From: Poa pratensis
Lineage: Eukaryota > Streptophyta > Magnoliopsida > Poales > Poaceae
DNA length: 64,000 bases
Direction: 5' to 3'
Assembly: GCA_947311845.1 (NCBI GenBank)
Contig: CAMZMU010000020.1
Coordinates: 38,120,462 to 38,184,461 of the forward strand
Part shown: positions 12,347 to 22,939 of the stretch, in pieces
Numbering within the stretch: the first letter of the stretch is position 1
Layout of the letters: each line of letters begins with the position of its first letter
Made by a program: the position numbers and the translations under genes
Notes under the pieces: generated by a model
Database searches by the model: none
Seen by the model: only the letters and a program-made list of their open reading frames with translations
Told to the model about the DNA's origin: nothing

Positions 12347-13305
12347 CAATACATGCAAACATATTCCAAAAGTTTGAAAAATGCATAACTTTTAAACCGA
12401 GTGTCCAAATAGAAATCGGTTTTTAGCATAGTGTTCCTCGCGACGAGATCTTCGAATTAAACTAGATTCCACATGAATAAGTGTTGACAATTATTTCTGA
12501 AAAGCAACTATGTACAATATACTTGCTTTTATATCAAACAAGCAAGTTTTTGATAAATACTTTTTTTTTAGCCAAGAAGTAGCTTTTTACAAAAAGCTAG
12601 GCCAATTTTTTTAAAAAGGTATAACTTTCAAGCCGAGTATACAAATCAAAATCGGTCTTTACTTTAGTGTTACTCGCGGCGGGATTTTCAAAACAAAATC
12701 CCACTTGAACATGTTCTGATAATTAATTTTAAAAATTCAATTTTCTGCCACGATAAAACGAGTTTATGGTAAAAGCATATTTTTCAGTTAGGAAAGTTAC
12801 TTTTTTAGATAACGTGAAAATCAACTTTGTAGTATAAACTTGCTTTTCTATACAAAATCAAGTTAATTTGTAATACAAACTTCCGCGAAAAGCTACTTCG
12901 TATAGACTTACTTTTCTACCACAAACATGAAAAATATGTGAGGATGAGAGGGGCTTGTTTTTAGTCTACTCAATGGCCAACTTTGTCGGTATTTCATGAT
13001 GAAATCATGTTTGTTGTGCATAACAAAAGTTGTCTCGACATACATAGTTTTTTTCTAAAAAAAACAACTTCTCAGATGAAAAGCAAGTTTTTACCTTAAA
13101 CTTGCTTTACTGATAGAAAAGCAAGTTTTAAAACACAAAATTGCTTTTCAAAAATAATGGTCAGAACATGTTCATATGAGATCTAGTTTTGAAGATATCG
13201 TCGCGAGAGACACTATGTTGAAAACCGATTTTAATTTGGATGTTTAGTTTAAAAGTTATGCGTTTTTTTAAAACTTAGAATCGGTTTGCATGTGGCTGAT
13301 GAGTT
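12347..13305. repeat. Long foldback structure, three-module inverted repeat (copy 2)
   Basis: Counterpart of 4085-5045 at an offset of about 8262. It differs only by single-base changes in T and A runs. Confidence 0.7.
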
Positions 13306-13377
13306 GGGCTGCATATAGAAATGACAAGTAAAAAAAGCTTGTACATGAGCAGCAGCCAGCTTTTTTAAGGATGCGTC

Positions 13378-14277
13378 GCTGTCAGCTTGTTCCGACGACC
13401 AGCGTGCGCCCCGCGCGAGAGGTATTTCTTTCCTCTCCTTTCCTTCCTCGTCTGCCTCGTTGAGAGTCGACTACCCACCCCCGTTGCCGTCCCACTCCTT
13501 CTCTCTCTCCGACGGCCCGGCCGGCCGGCGAGAGGATGGATCCGGTGGTTGGCCATCCCTGTATATAGTAGTCGTAGGTGTAGATTTAGCTTTTGCCCTT
13601 ATGGCGTGTGGCTATATGCCGGTTTGGAGCACGCGGCTGACGCTTTCGAGCGGCGTCTGGCTGTTTGCGGCGAGGCAATCTCCGGCGGTGGCGGCATGGT
13701 GCCGTGGGAAGCTGGAGAGAGCGGAGCCGGTGTCTCCTTTGAATAAGCTCGCCGGGTCTCGTGCTCCTCGTCTGACCACCCCAGATCTTCGAGGTGGAGA
13801 AGGAGGTGGTGTGGAGGAGGTCTTGGCTGCATCATGGTGTTCATCCTCAGCAGTTCAACTGTGGCAGCGTTCTGCTGCCCCCCTGCTGACTCTAATGGCC
13901 GTAGGGCGGCCTCCCCGAGCTCTGGTTCCAGCCGGCTGCTGGAACCATCTCTTGATCTCCCTCCTGGCCGGTGTGCCTCTGTGGAGGGTCTTCCTCAGTT
14001 CCGTCGCGGCGCGAATCACCTCCCTGCGTCCAAGTGGTGCCGTCCCCGGATGTGGTGCTGGTGGCCGTGATGTCGAGCTTGTCGCCGTCGCTGGTGGAGA
14101 AGGACTTGATCGCTTTTTCTATTTCAGTTGCAGGGTCCTTTTTGCAATTGTTGAGGACTGCGTTGTAATTTGTTTCCTGCTGGAGGTCCTCTATGTAATA
14201 TGTATCCCACCGCTTTGATATCAATGCAGCTTGGGGACCCTTCGGGGTCCTACTAGTGTTCATAAAAATAAAAAAAA
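13378..14277 (+). mobile_element. LINE-like (non-LTR) 3' portion with hairpin and A-rich tail
   Basis: The GC-rich block continues past the duplication boundary at 13968. It ends with a short hairpin (gggacccttcggggtcc, about 14235-14251) and the A-rich tail aaaaataaaaaaaa at about 14264-14277. The segment ggagaaggacttgatcgctt near 14095 also occurs, with slight changes, in the minus-strand element at 21410-21903. That element likewise ends in a ccccttcgggg hairpin and a poly(A) run, so both are 3' ends of one family. A hairpin directly before poly(A) is typical of plant LINE-type elements. No reverse transcriptase is present, and the long open frames (252 and 150 codons) overlap on opposite strands without recognisable domains. 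Confidence 0.6.
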
Positions 14278-14498
14278 GGTGTAAACATGCCCTACGGCGC
14301 TCTTGATGCTCTTCCGGTGGACAAACATGTCCACATGCATGCATTCATGTGGCTCGATGGAACTTGACAAGTGTAAGGATGTATAACGAGTGGTCTCCAC
14401 AAGAGCGGACGACATGCACGTGCGCCACCGCACTCCACATCACGAGCGCTTCCGGTCTCAGTCAACAATGTACAGCTAGCTCATTTCCTACTTACTCC

Positions 14499-14506
14499 TA
14501 TATATG
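14499..14506 (+). promoter_or_regulatory. TATA box of the PGIP gene
   Basis: tatatatg lies about 104 bases upstream of the PGIP start codon, at a normal distance for a plant promoter with a leader of about 75 bases. No other convincing TATA motif lies between it and the start. Confidence 0.6.
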
Positions 14507-14609
14507 GAATATGTCTTCGTGTTCGACCTCCACACTTACAATCCCACTCCCACACGTTAACAAGTGTCAAAAACCAAATCAGCTCAGTCTTCAATAGGAC
14601 GCGGCCACC

Positions 14610-15473
14610 ATGCAGCTCACGAATCCGTTCGGCCGCCGCAACACAAGAGTCCTCGTCGCCGCAGTCCTTGTCCTCGCGGCAGCAGCGGCGCGGTCCGATG
14701 GTGCCCTCTGCGACAAGTCCGACAAGGCGGCGCTCCTGGCCATCAAGTCAGCCCTGGGCAACCCCCCGGCGCTCTCCGGCTGGAACTCCACCGTGTCCTG
14801 TTGCACCTGGACGGGAATCTCCTGCAACACCGCCACCGGCCGAGTCACCGAGCTCACCGTCTTCGCGCTCAACATCTCCGCGCCAGTCCCAGCCGCCATC
14901 GCCAACCTCACCGCGCTGCAGACGGTCAACCTGGCCTACAACCGCCTCTACGGCCGCATCCCGGACTTCCTCGGCCCACGCGCCCTCCCCGACCTCAACT
15001 TCCTCCGCCTAGACGGCAACCGCCTCACCGGCGCCATCCCGCCTACGGCCACCGTGTACGACCTCTCCCTCGTCGGGAACAACCTCACCGGCACTCTACC
15101 GGCAACGTTCGCGGACGCGGAGTTCGGCGACGTGGACCTCGCCGACAACCAGCTCACCGGCGACGCGTCAATGCTCTTCGGCGCCAAGAAGAAGATGAAC
15201 GCGGTGAGGCTGTCACGCAACCGGTTCGCGTTTGACTTGGGCCGCGTTGAGCTGCCAGAGGCGCTGGACATCCTGGCCATCGACCACAACATGATCTACG
15301 GGAGCATCCCGGCGGCCGCGGCATCCAGGAAGTGGCTGCAGTTCGACGTGAGCTACAACAAGCTGTGCGGGCCCATACCGCAGGGCCGCTACACACACCG
15401 GTTCGGGCCCAAGCACTTCGTCCCGAACAAGTGCCTATGCGGCCGTCCACTCGCGCCATGTAGCAACGTCTGA
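14610..15473 (+). CDS. PGIP: Polygalacturonase-inhibiting protein (LRR, secreted, shortened)
   Basis: The 287-residue single-exon protein would be secreted to the cell wall, where PGIPs bind and inhibit fungal endopolygalacturonases. Residues 1 to about 31 form a signal peptide (basic start, Leu/Val/Ala core). An LRRNT-type domain follows with paired cysteines (LCDKSDKAALL, SCCTWTGISC). Leucine-rich repeats with the plant extracellular consensus (LTGxIPP, LTGTLP, LYGRIPD) occupy about 72-250. The conserved GDASMLFG and SYNKLCGPIP blocks and a C-terminal cysteine cap (NKCLCGRPLAPC) identify the family. The start sits in an ideal context (gccaccatgc). Family members are usually about 330 residues with ten repeats. 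Here one to two repeats are missing between the first LRR (ALNISAPVPAAIANL) and the PDFLGPRALPDLNFLRL repeat. Rice is reported to have an active PGIP lacking a whole repeat, so shortness need not mean loss of function. Confidence 0.93.
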   Translation: MQLTNPFGRRNTRVLVAAVLVLAAAAARSDGALCDKSDKAALLAIKSALGNPPALSGWNSTVSCCTWTGISCNTATGRVTELTVFALNISAPVPAAIANLTALQTVNLAYNRLYGRIPDFLGPRALPDLNFLRLDGNRLTGAIPPTATVYDLSLVGNNLTGTLPATFADAEFGDVDLADNQLTGDASMLFGAKKKMNAVRLSRNRFAFDLGRVELPEALDILAIDHNMIYGSIPAAAASRKWLQFDVSYNKLCGPIPQGRYTHRFGPKHFVPNKCLCGRPLAPCSNV

Positions 15474-17372
15474 TGATTTTATCCACTGGTCAGCTACTAG
15501 CATTTCCACGCCTTTGAGCCCAATAATAATGAGGTCCCTTAATTACTTCGTGATTATTAGCCAATTAGCTAGTCGCAAGTTGGCAAAAGTTCGTCCGCTA
15601 TTATGTGGCCAGAGTTTGAGTCCAAATTTTATTGGCCGTCGTTTCTTCTTGTTTTGACATAATTGTTGTTGTTCCAGTGTATTTTCTCTGTTTCTCAATA
15701 CATTGTTCCTAAGCTGTGATCAAAATCTAAACTTTGTACTCCAAATATCAATTTTTTAATATTCGTGCAGAAAACTATACGCCTTACATTCAGGAATGGA
15801 GTGAGTAAAATTTAACCAAGTATCTAGAAAAAATATCAACACATATATAATATAATATCAAATCGATATTATCAGAATCTTCATCGCTTTCATATGCTAT
15901 GCATTTCATATTGTAAGTTTTGATACTTTATAATTGGGAAAATTATATAAATATTGACTTTGATCAAAACTTATATGCAATTTAGTGAGAAACATCGGTT
16001 TCGATATATTATTTTTCTATAAGTTTAGTCAAACTTTACTCATTGACTTTAGAAAAATTTACATGCTTTCTTTTACGGAACGAAGGTAGCATTGCTTTGA
16101 CTACAGTTTTGACGAAAAAGATGACACCAATGGAGTTACCACGGTTTTGGTATTGAAGTAACCATGTGGTGGCATGTTATGTAATAAAATAATTTGACTT
16201 TTCCAACATATCGAAGTGGGATCTATTTTTAATTCCTTCGTCAATACGAACCGCCAGTGAAGATTTATTTGTCAATTGAGCAATCATTTTGATCTGCAAA
16301 TATATTTTTATTCGTGAAATAAGCTTTTAGCACGTGCGTGATTGACGTCATTTTTCCATCTCCATTTAGCAACATGTTTTCATACATACACGCGCAATTA
16401 AAAAAAAGTGTATGCATGCAACATCAATCCAATATGAAATTATATTGCTGCTTATAAAAATGTTATATTTTCCATTTTAATATGTACTTAGCTTTATATC
16501 TTTTATGTGTTTTGGTTTGCATGGGTTGGCCCCACAACATCCATCCCCCTCTCCCTTTGCTCTCCTTCAACCAACATTCTTCTTCCTACGAACCGTACCC
16601 ACACGAAGATGAGGGTAGAGAGAATAAGCCACCGAGCCGATGATCATCAGAGGCGGGGATGAGACCAACCTCCCACAGTAAGCCAGAGCCCATGGCAACG
16701 TGACTAGAGGAATGGTTGGCCGGAGGAGGTAGATAGGTGATGTGTGGTGGCAAAGGACCGAGCCAGCCGCGGGTGTCGGGGGCAGACGATTGGTGAGCAG
16801 TTCTGGCGGCCGCATAATCCTTGAAGAGGAAAGTGAGGAGAGTTCGGCAACATCGATTTTGTCCTTAATTATGCGGGTGACAGCTAATTAGCCTCTCCGT
16901 AATTTTTAACACGAGTTATTATTGCCTCTAGATTAATCTAATTGTATCTTGTCTATATTTTATATCGACTGTAGGCTTAGTAATGCATCGAGGATATGTG
17001 TCATGCAGTCCGCAACACCTACAAATCCGTAAAACCATGAGAGACAACATGCTATGGGAGCAAAATGTATACATAAGAAAGTAGGCGTACGTGCTTTCGT
17101 TAACAAATCGTCGTGATTCATTCACCGTAGCAGCACATGACCATTTAACTAGTAAGAGATACTCCGTACATATAATTAAGATAGATACCCTACCAAAATG
17201 TTTCCATGAAATATGTCGAACTTTCATTGATCGGAGGAAATTTTCATCACAAAGTAATTGTTCGCCCACGTAGATAAAAAAAGAGGTAATCACAAACTGA
17301 GCACTCAGGTGAAAATGAAACTAATTAATGAATGAATAATGTTGCCATAGCTCTAGGGCTTTATATAACCAA
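15474..17372. other. Intergenic region, AT-rich, no gene
   Basis: Apart from the Stowaway-like element at 15680-16088 I see only AT-rich spacer. The 82- and 121-codon minus-strand frames at 16567-16815 and 16928-17293 lack recognisable domains or a coding-like composition. Confidence 0.5.
15680..16088. mobile_element. Stowaway-like MITE (degenerate)
   Basis: The left end ttttctctgtttctcaatac and the reverse complement of the right end (ccttcgttccgtaaaag) both resemble the grass Stowaway terminus ctccctccgttcc. TA dinucleotides flank both ends (15680-15681 and 16087-16088), as expected for Tc1/mariner-type insertion. The interior is AT-rich and partly self-complementary (ttgatcaaaac motifs). 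The ends are diverged, so this is an old copy. Confidence 0.5.
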
Positions 17373-17972
17373 TCAAGTTGACAAATTAAGCTCCAGGGAA
17401 GGAACTGACAGCCGCCGCTTCTTGATCGGCAAAGGGCTCTGTACCTCCTCCTCCTCTCCCCACTTTCGCATGAAAGCGGTGGCCCTCTCCGCCACCGGTG
17501 TCAGGTTGAGGTCAAAATCCCTCACGCATGACCCGGAACCTGTGGCCTCCGATGCCGACGTGGTTAACGACACCGACAGCCCGTCCCAGTAATGGCACCT
17601 CTTGTGCCCGCCGAGCGCCTGCCCCGTCGCGAAACTCCGGTGGCACACCGAGCACTTGTGCCTGCCGCCCGACGTCGTCGAGGAAGCCGTCGTTTCGTCC
17701 GCCGACGAAGCGCTTACGTGCAGGGGCAGCACAGGCGCCGCCGTCCGTTTGCGGTGGCTGGCCTTGTGCCCGCCCAGCGCCTGGTGAGACGGGAACGCCT
17801 TGCTGCAGACGGAGCACCGGTACCGGAGCTCGCAGGCTGCTGGCTGCGCCGTCGACAACGGCGTAACCTGTAGCCATTGCCCCTCCAATGCTTGGCCGCC
17901 GCCGGATGCCGCGGAGGCGAGCGCCATGAGGCACAGTTGGACGTAGTCGTCGTGCGTCATGTTCATGATCAA
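17373..17972 (-). CDS. C2H2 zinc-finger transcriptional repressor (C1-2i, ZAT type), copy A
   Basis: This intronless 199-residue protein has two plant-type fingers, each with the QALGGH helix: residues 51-73 (CSVCSKAF ... HKASH) and about 105-127 (CSVCHRSF ... HKRCH). An L-box ([12 protein letters not shown]) lies at 8-19 and an EAR repression motif (FDLNL) at 153-157. A basic KKRR lies near 184-187, and a second repression-like motif, LELNL, is at 193-197. Family members are nuclear repressors of stress-responsive genes that recruit co-repressors through the EAR motif. The paralogue at 19948-20811 shares KRCHYWDG and [10 protein letters not shown], so the pair arose by local duplication. Three in-frame Met codons crowd the start (1, 3, 5); I took the first. 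Confidence 0.93.
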   Translation of the reverse strand: MIMNMTHDDYVQLCLMALASAASGGGQALEGQWLQVTPLSTAQPAACELRYRCSVCSKAFPSHQALGGHKASHRKRTAAPVLPLHVSASSADETTASSTTSGGRHKCSVCHRSFATGQALGGHKRCHYWDGLSVSLTTSASEATGSGSCVRDFDLNLTPVAERATAFMRKWGEEEEVQSPLPIKKRRLSVPSLELNLST

Positions 17973-18062
17973 TTCACGGCGTGCAAGCTAAGGTTTACAA
18001 AAAATAGACGCTGTTTGATGTTGTGGCCAGGATTCTGGTTTGGCGACTCCGGAGTTGTGAGT

Positions 18063-18072
18063 GTATATATAA
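18063..18072 (-). promoter_or_regulatory. TATA box of zinc-finger gene A
   Basis: On the minus strand ttatatatac lies about 90-100 bases upstream of the start codon at 17972. This is a good core-promoter position for a short-leader stress gene. Confidence 0.55.
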
Positions 18073-18281
18073 GTCCGCAGGTGGGTGCAAGTGTGTGTTC
18101 TATATGTATATCTGAATGCAGAAGGAAGGCGTCCGAAGTTCTGTTCAAAGTAGCACGAGGGCGGAAGGATAAACCACACGTGCACGCCGGCGTGAAAATA
18201 TAGTATATTCGCAAGTGGCAAGTTGAAGCTCGAAGAATGAATACTAGTACCCTTATGTACTGTAATAGAAACAATACTCAC

Positions 18282-19947
18282 ACTTTGGCTTCATTAGGAT
18301 TTCTTGTGGGATTACTTATTTTCTCAGGTTTTGTTTTTAATCATCTAAAGAAAGTTTTTTCTTCATAGACTGCCAATTTTATATAGCATCCTACATCCAT
18401 CGGTTATCATGTCACAGTATCGAGGGGCATTGCTCTATAGAAGATATAATAGGTTTCACAATATCCAATATGGAAAGTTTTCTTTTTACTCAAAAAACAC
18501 AAAAACTAAATAACATGCAATTGTGAATATTGTGTTATCGGTAAACCCTTGTCGTGGGTTTAATTTGATTCTAAAATGGTACAATGGGGAACATTTGGTG
18601 ACAAACGATTACTTTGAAGATCATATACGTTTATCGTCTCACATTCTTTACGTCTAAGTTGTTGGTCTAGCCATCTAATTTGAATCCACCTATACCCAAA
18701 CTTTGATGCTATGCAACATTGCTGCTTTGAAGGTTTCTAGCATGTTAGGCACCGAAGGAAATCATTATGAAAATGTGCTCAACAACCTCACATACGTAGA
18801 TATACTAAACATGAAAAACTGGCACTTTCTACGTTTTAAAATGTATGGTATTTTATTCCATCAAGAGGGTTCGACAAAAGATTTATTTTGTAATTTCCCT
18901 GTCGACCTAGATACGATTTGGAATCCAATTTTAGTTTATATCATGATGCTAGAGTGCAAGATATGATTACCCATATAAAACAAGAACATTATTTTCTCAG
19001 AGGGATTTTCTCTAAGCCCCCACCTATTTTTAGGCATTTTTATTGCACCAAATATTCTGGAAAATATAAGCATTGTACTACACATTTAAGTATTGGTAAG
19101 GATGTGTTGAATTTTAAAATTTCACATTCATACGATTTTTGCCTGGTCTGCGCAATAACTGTTTTTCTTGTGACTCTTTTTCCTGTGATATTGTATAATT
19201 GTGTATTACATCTATTTTTTTCACAACTTCCCTTTTTGTGTACTTAGCACATTTTATCGAATTGCAAAGTACACCCTGTTGGAACTTGGAGATAGACACA
19301 TTTTCCCATGATTTACTTGCTATATCGGCAACTCAATGACATGAACATAGCTTAAAATAGTTTCTCAGTCAAGAAACATGAAACCTAATGAAACATATGC
19401 AACCTAAACTCCTAAAGAACTAAGGGGTGCAATTGTTTTCTGCACTTCAACTTTTGGAGTACATTGTATGGGTAGAATCATAATGACTTTGAATCTGTTG
19501 CTTCTAAGTTTCATAGCAACAAATGTTATATGCGGCATAATGTTGTCATCCTTTGGGGTGTGTGTAATAATAGGAACTGTAGGGTTTGTTACATAGTTAC
19601 CTAAATTAATATAAAACAGGTGTGGCATCTGGTTCTAAAATATCTGAGAAACTTGAAAGTGCCCTTCAAAGATTTGGAGGGAGGGAGGAACGATGACGCA
19701 GTTTCCCTCTGATGCTTGTGGCGGGTTGAAATGCAACAACTTGGAGCGGAAGCTGGAGCCAGCCAAGAATCAAGTAAAATGAGCTAGCTGTTTTAGTTGT
19801 AATATGCTCTTTTGTCTGCGCTTTTACACCTCCCGAGTGGTTCGAGTTTTGTAATGAGCTCATTCGTGGGGAGTAGCGGTTCTTAAGTCGAGCAAAACTT
19901 GCCCCAGATGGTCTTTAGGTTTACTTGATGAACCTTTAGTGCTAGTT
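18282..19947. other. Intergenic region between the two zinc-finger genes
   Basis: AT-rich spacer. Overlapping frames at 18703-18966 and 18918-19247 encode no recognisable domain. The right end, roughly 19666-19947, would hold the 3' untranslated region and terminator of zinc-finger gene B, but I cannot place them precisely. Confidence 0.4.
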
Positions 19948-20811
19948 TTATTTCTGTTCCGGAAAAGATGGCATGATTTCGTTTTCATTAAATGGAACCA
20001 GAGAGAAACCCCCTTGTGTATCTAGAAGAAGAAACAAATGATTAAGTGTTGTAGGAGTAGATCCAAGCGAGCTATAAAAGGTTGAGTTTGGTAGAATTAA
20101 ACAAATGAATGAATTGAACGAATTCAACAAATCAAGGGGGCTCTTTTTACACGAGAGAAGTCGACCGGAGTCGATCCTAACAGGACATCTAAGCTTCTTC
20201 GCCGGCAGTGGGCTCTGCACCTCCTCCTCCTCCGACCACCTCTTCATCCCGGCGCTCTCCGGCACGGGTAAAAGGTTGAGGTCGAAGTTCCTCAGGGCCG
20301 ACGACCCTGATGCCGACGCCGACGCAGACAATGACACGGACATGGACACGGACGTGCCGTCCCAATAGTGGCAGCGCTTGTGGCCGCCGAGCGCCTGGCC
20401 CGTCGCGAAGCTCCTCCTGCAGATGGTGCACCGGTGCGGACCATTACTGCTCCCACCGGAGGAAGCGCCCGTCTCCTCCGAGGACGCCTGCGCGGCTGAG
20501 ACGGCCACAGCCACGGCGTAGTGCTCCCCGGTGGGTGGCTTGCGGTGGCTAGACTTGTGCCCGCCGAGCGCCTGGTACGACGCGAAGGCCTTCCCGCAGA
20601 CCGTGCAGCGGAAGCGGAGGTCCTCCACCGGCGCGGGGCGCGGGCACCACTTGCCGCCGGCTTCCACCTGCTGTTGGCCCCTGTCGGTGCGACCGGCGAG
20701 CGCGGCGAGGCAGATGGCGAGGTAGTCGTCCTTGTTCAGCGCCGGCGTGGGGAGGCCGAGGGAGAGGGAGAGCGCGGTCGGGTCAAAGAGAGCCTGCATG
20801 GCGGCGACCAT
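19948..20811 (-). CDS. C2H2 zinc-finger transcriptional repressor (C1-2i, ZAT type), copy B
   Basis: This intronless 287-residue frame has an N-terminal LSLSLGL repression-like motif at 14-20 and an L-box ([12 protein letters not shown]) at 28-39. QALGGH fingers are at 67-89 and 127-148, an EAR motif FDLNL at 176-180, and [13 protein letters not shown] at 194-206. Up to about residue 208 it aligns with copy A. The following roughly 78 residues are hydrophobic and low in GC, unlike the rest of the gene. They contain no LELNL tail, so they look like translated former 3' untranslated sequence after loss of the original stop or a small frameshift. The start codon is supported by the TATA box about 135 bases upstream. 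Role as for copy A: nuclear, stress-linked repression. Confidence 0.9.
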   Translation of the reverse strand: MVAAMQALFDPTALSLSLGLPTPALNKDDYLAICLAALAGRTDRGQQQVEAGGKWCPRPAPVEDLRFRCTVCGKAFASYQALGGHKSSHRKPPTGEHYAVAVAVSAAQASSEETGASSGGSSNGPHRCTICRRSFATGQALGGHKRCHYWDGTSVSMSVSLSASASASGSSALRNFDLNLLPVPESAGMKRWSEEEEVQSPLPAKKLRCPVRIDSGRLLSCKKSPLDLLNSFNSFICLILPNSTFYSSLGSTPTTLNHLFLLLDTQGGFSLVPFNENEIMPSFPEQK

Positions 20812-20942
20812 GATTGGCGGCTGCCGGTTGAAGGTTGAAACTTGGCTAGCTTCCTGATCTTAATCACGTCGAAGAACAAGCTTTGCTGTATGAACTCGAT
20901 TGATCGGTTATGAGCTGTGGGAGGAGGAGCCAGCGGCGGTGG

Positions 20943-20950
20943 TATATATA
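20943..20950 (-). promoter_or_regulatory. TATA box of zinc-finger gene B
   Basis: tatatata lies about 132-139 bases upstream of the start codon at 20811 on the minus strand, with GC-rich flanks. The next 450 bases upstream remain host sequence before the LINE-like insertion at 21410. Confidence 0.55.
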
Positions 20951-21409
20951 GCTTCGAGAGTGGGAAAGCGATGTGGTGAGAAGATCAACGCACGCACGTT
21001 TGTTGGCAAGTGAAGAAGTCGTATAGTCATCATAGAGTGAGATGCATGGTGAGTTCAGTCAAATATAGTTAGCGGTCAACGGCACGCGCGCGCACCCAAC
21101 CGTAACGGCCCGTTGCTGCGTTGGTTCGCCTTCCAAGCAACTTGCCACAAAAATATTGTTTTCTGTGGCAGCTCGAACCTGCGTGAGTGGATGCTACGTC
21201 CGCCACCTGAGAAGCCGCACGTGGGACCCGTGGGCAGAGGATTGGAGGCTATACTTTTCCGTACAGAATTTTGACGGATCACTTGAACAAACATGAACTA
21301 GTGAACGTTCCGGGTTTGTCGAAAGGAAATTGTGAACGTTCTGCAAAGAAGGTTATATTTGTGAACTTCCAAGATTGTGACGTGAAAGTGTAGCGGAGTG
21401 CATCCCCCT

Positions 21410-21903
21410 TTTTTTTTTTTGGCACAAGGAGGCCCCGAAGGGGCAGGAAGCATTTCATTAATTCCAAGCAGTGGATGTATAAAAAGTTACAAAGGACCCC
21501 ATAAGATAAGGAAACACACATAGGTCCCTGGTATAAGCAGAAAAGACCTTGCTGAAAGATGTGAAAAAGCGATCAGGTCCTTCTCTTTCTCCACCACCGA
21601 GCCGGAAGTCAACGTCGCCGCCGTCGTGCTCGGAAGCAGGGACGAAACCACTTGCTCCCGTGCCGACGTAGTATGCAGCAGATGACCTCGAAAGGGGCCT
21701 CACGAAGGAGGTTAAACACACGCCGGAGCCCTTAGCCAGCTTCTGGATAGGCCAAACGATGGCCTTGGATGTCGGACGGCTGTCACCCGCCGCCGAGGTG
21801 ATGCTCCAGAAAATTGCTTCCCAACTCCACTGCTGCTTGATGCCAGAGCTCGCCCAATCGATGCCGCCATCCTTCGCGACCACCACGCCTGATGGAGGAC
21901 AAA
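21410..21903 (-). mobile_element. LINE-like element, 3' part with poly(A) (left piece of a split element)
   Basis: Read on the minus strand, this ends with a ccccttcgggg hairpin and a poly(A) run (the T run at about 21410-21421). It shares gagaaggacctgatcgcttt with the element at 13378-14277. It is cut at 21903 by the LTR retrotransposon; the missing 5' part resumes at 36560. A 142-codon frame (21458-21886) spans it without a recognisable domain. I infer a non-autonomous or truncated non-LTR element. Confidence 0.6.
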
Positions 21904-22864
21904 TGTCGTGCTGGTATCACGGCAGATGCCATAGGATGGCTAAAGAGCGGGGCCGATGGACCCTGGAGGATCCGGGAGAGGGCTAGCACGCTAAGAAGCG
22001 TACACAGATGAACACACAACCACAAGCACACACAGGATCTACCCAGGTTCGGGGCCCTCGTGAGGAGGTAACACCCCTACTCCTGCCTATCTCTCTCTGT
22101 ATATCTCGATGTCACACGTACAAGCTGCTCCTCGAGCTGTATGATCCCAACAATGGGGATGAGCACAAGGTAGAAGATGAAGCTATGGGGTGAAATGTAT
22201 CTCCGGGCATCGTCCCTCACGCAGGAGGGGGTGAGGCCCTATATGTAGGCTAAACCGAGTTACCGAAGTGCCCCTCCACAAGCAACGGTCACATCTCCGT
22301 ACCGGCACTGCAGACGCGCACGCCTGCGCGTCATGATTGTCTCTGCACAGTGGACAGGACGTGGCTTGCCCATGTCCTGTCCCATATCTCTGCTCCTAGG
22401 TACAGCCGAGGTCAGCGGTGTCCTTCTCCTGCTCCTTGATCAGCAGAGGTAAGCCCAGTCACCTCAGACATGCTCCGTACCGCACGCCGCGCTCCCGTGC
22501 CAGACGGGATGTGACAGGAGCATTGACCTCCGTCCGACATAAGGATAACCCGGCATGGATATGCCGGATTCCCTTTCCTTAATAACCTTCCCTGCACATA
22601 AGAAAACTCACAAGATACCGACACATATATGTCGGTTATGATGTCTCGGATCCTTATCTCGGTCGACATATGCCGGTTGGCACCAGCATGATACCTCGGT
22701 CCCTTCTGGCCCGGGTTACCTCAGTTTGCTTATGTCGGTACGCACCAACTCCACACCCTGGTCACTCCAGAGGTCCAGGTATGTCGGCTTTTACTGTAAC
22801 TTGGACCACACCTGGGACCTTGCTTATACCACACCATGACCCTACCCGGGGTAGCCCCCCGACA
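21904..22864 (-). repeat. 3' LTR of the Tat element (left copy, 961 bp)
   Basis: Starts tgtcgtgctgg and ends gccccccgaca in plus-strand reading; it is matched by 35607-36559. The TATA-like core is ctatatgtagg here, against ctatatatagg in the other LTR. Confidence 0.95.
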
Positions 22865-22939
22865 TTAATCCCCGAAGCTGGTGCGGTCCTGCAGCCTTGG
22901 ATGAAGGGCCACAGCAGGTTTAATCAACCGAAACAACCA

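Larger units (their letters stand above)
5708..13968. repeat. Tandem duplication, copy 2 (complete unit, about 8.26 kb)
   Basis: If the structure is a simple head-to-tail duplication, the unit runs from the breakpoint at 5708 to 13968, with the original right flank resuming at 13969. This explains why 1-5707 matches 8274-13968 while 5708-8273 appears only once in the window: its partner should lie just left of base 1. The high identity makes the event recent. The alternative is an LTR-retrotransposon derivative with LTRs above 5.7 kb. That is less likely, because the ends do not show TG...CA and no primer-binding site follows 5707. Confidence 0.75.

Noticed and set aside
13460..14218. 252-codon plus-strand frame near the left of PGIP
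   Set aside because: It lies in the LINE-like tail, overlaps a 150-codon minus frame, has no domain, and its counterpart in copy 1 is truncated.
1..14277. Interpretation of the duplicated blocks as giant LTRs of a LARD-type element
   Set aside because: No TG...CA ends, no primer-binding site after 5707, no polypurine tract before 8274, and the block ends inside a LINE-like tail; a tandem duplication explains the layout better.
14564..15486. Several frames of 110-223 codons overlapping PGIP on both strands
   Set aside because: The PGIP frame has the signal peptide, cysteine caps and LRR consensus; the others are Arg/Pro-rich by-products of high GC.
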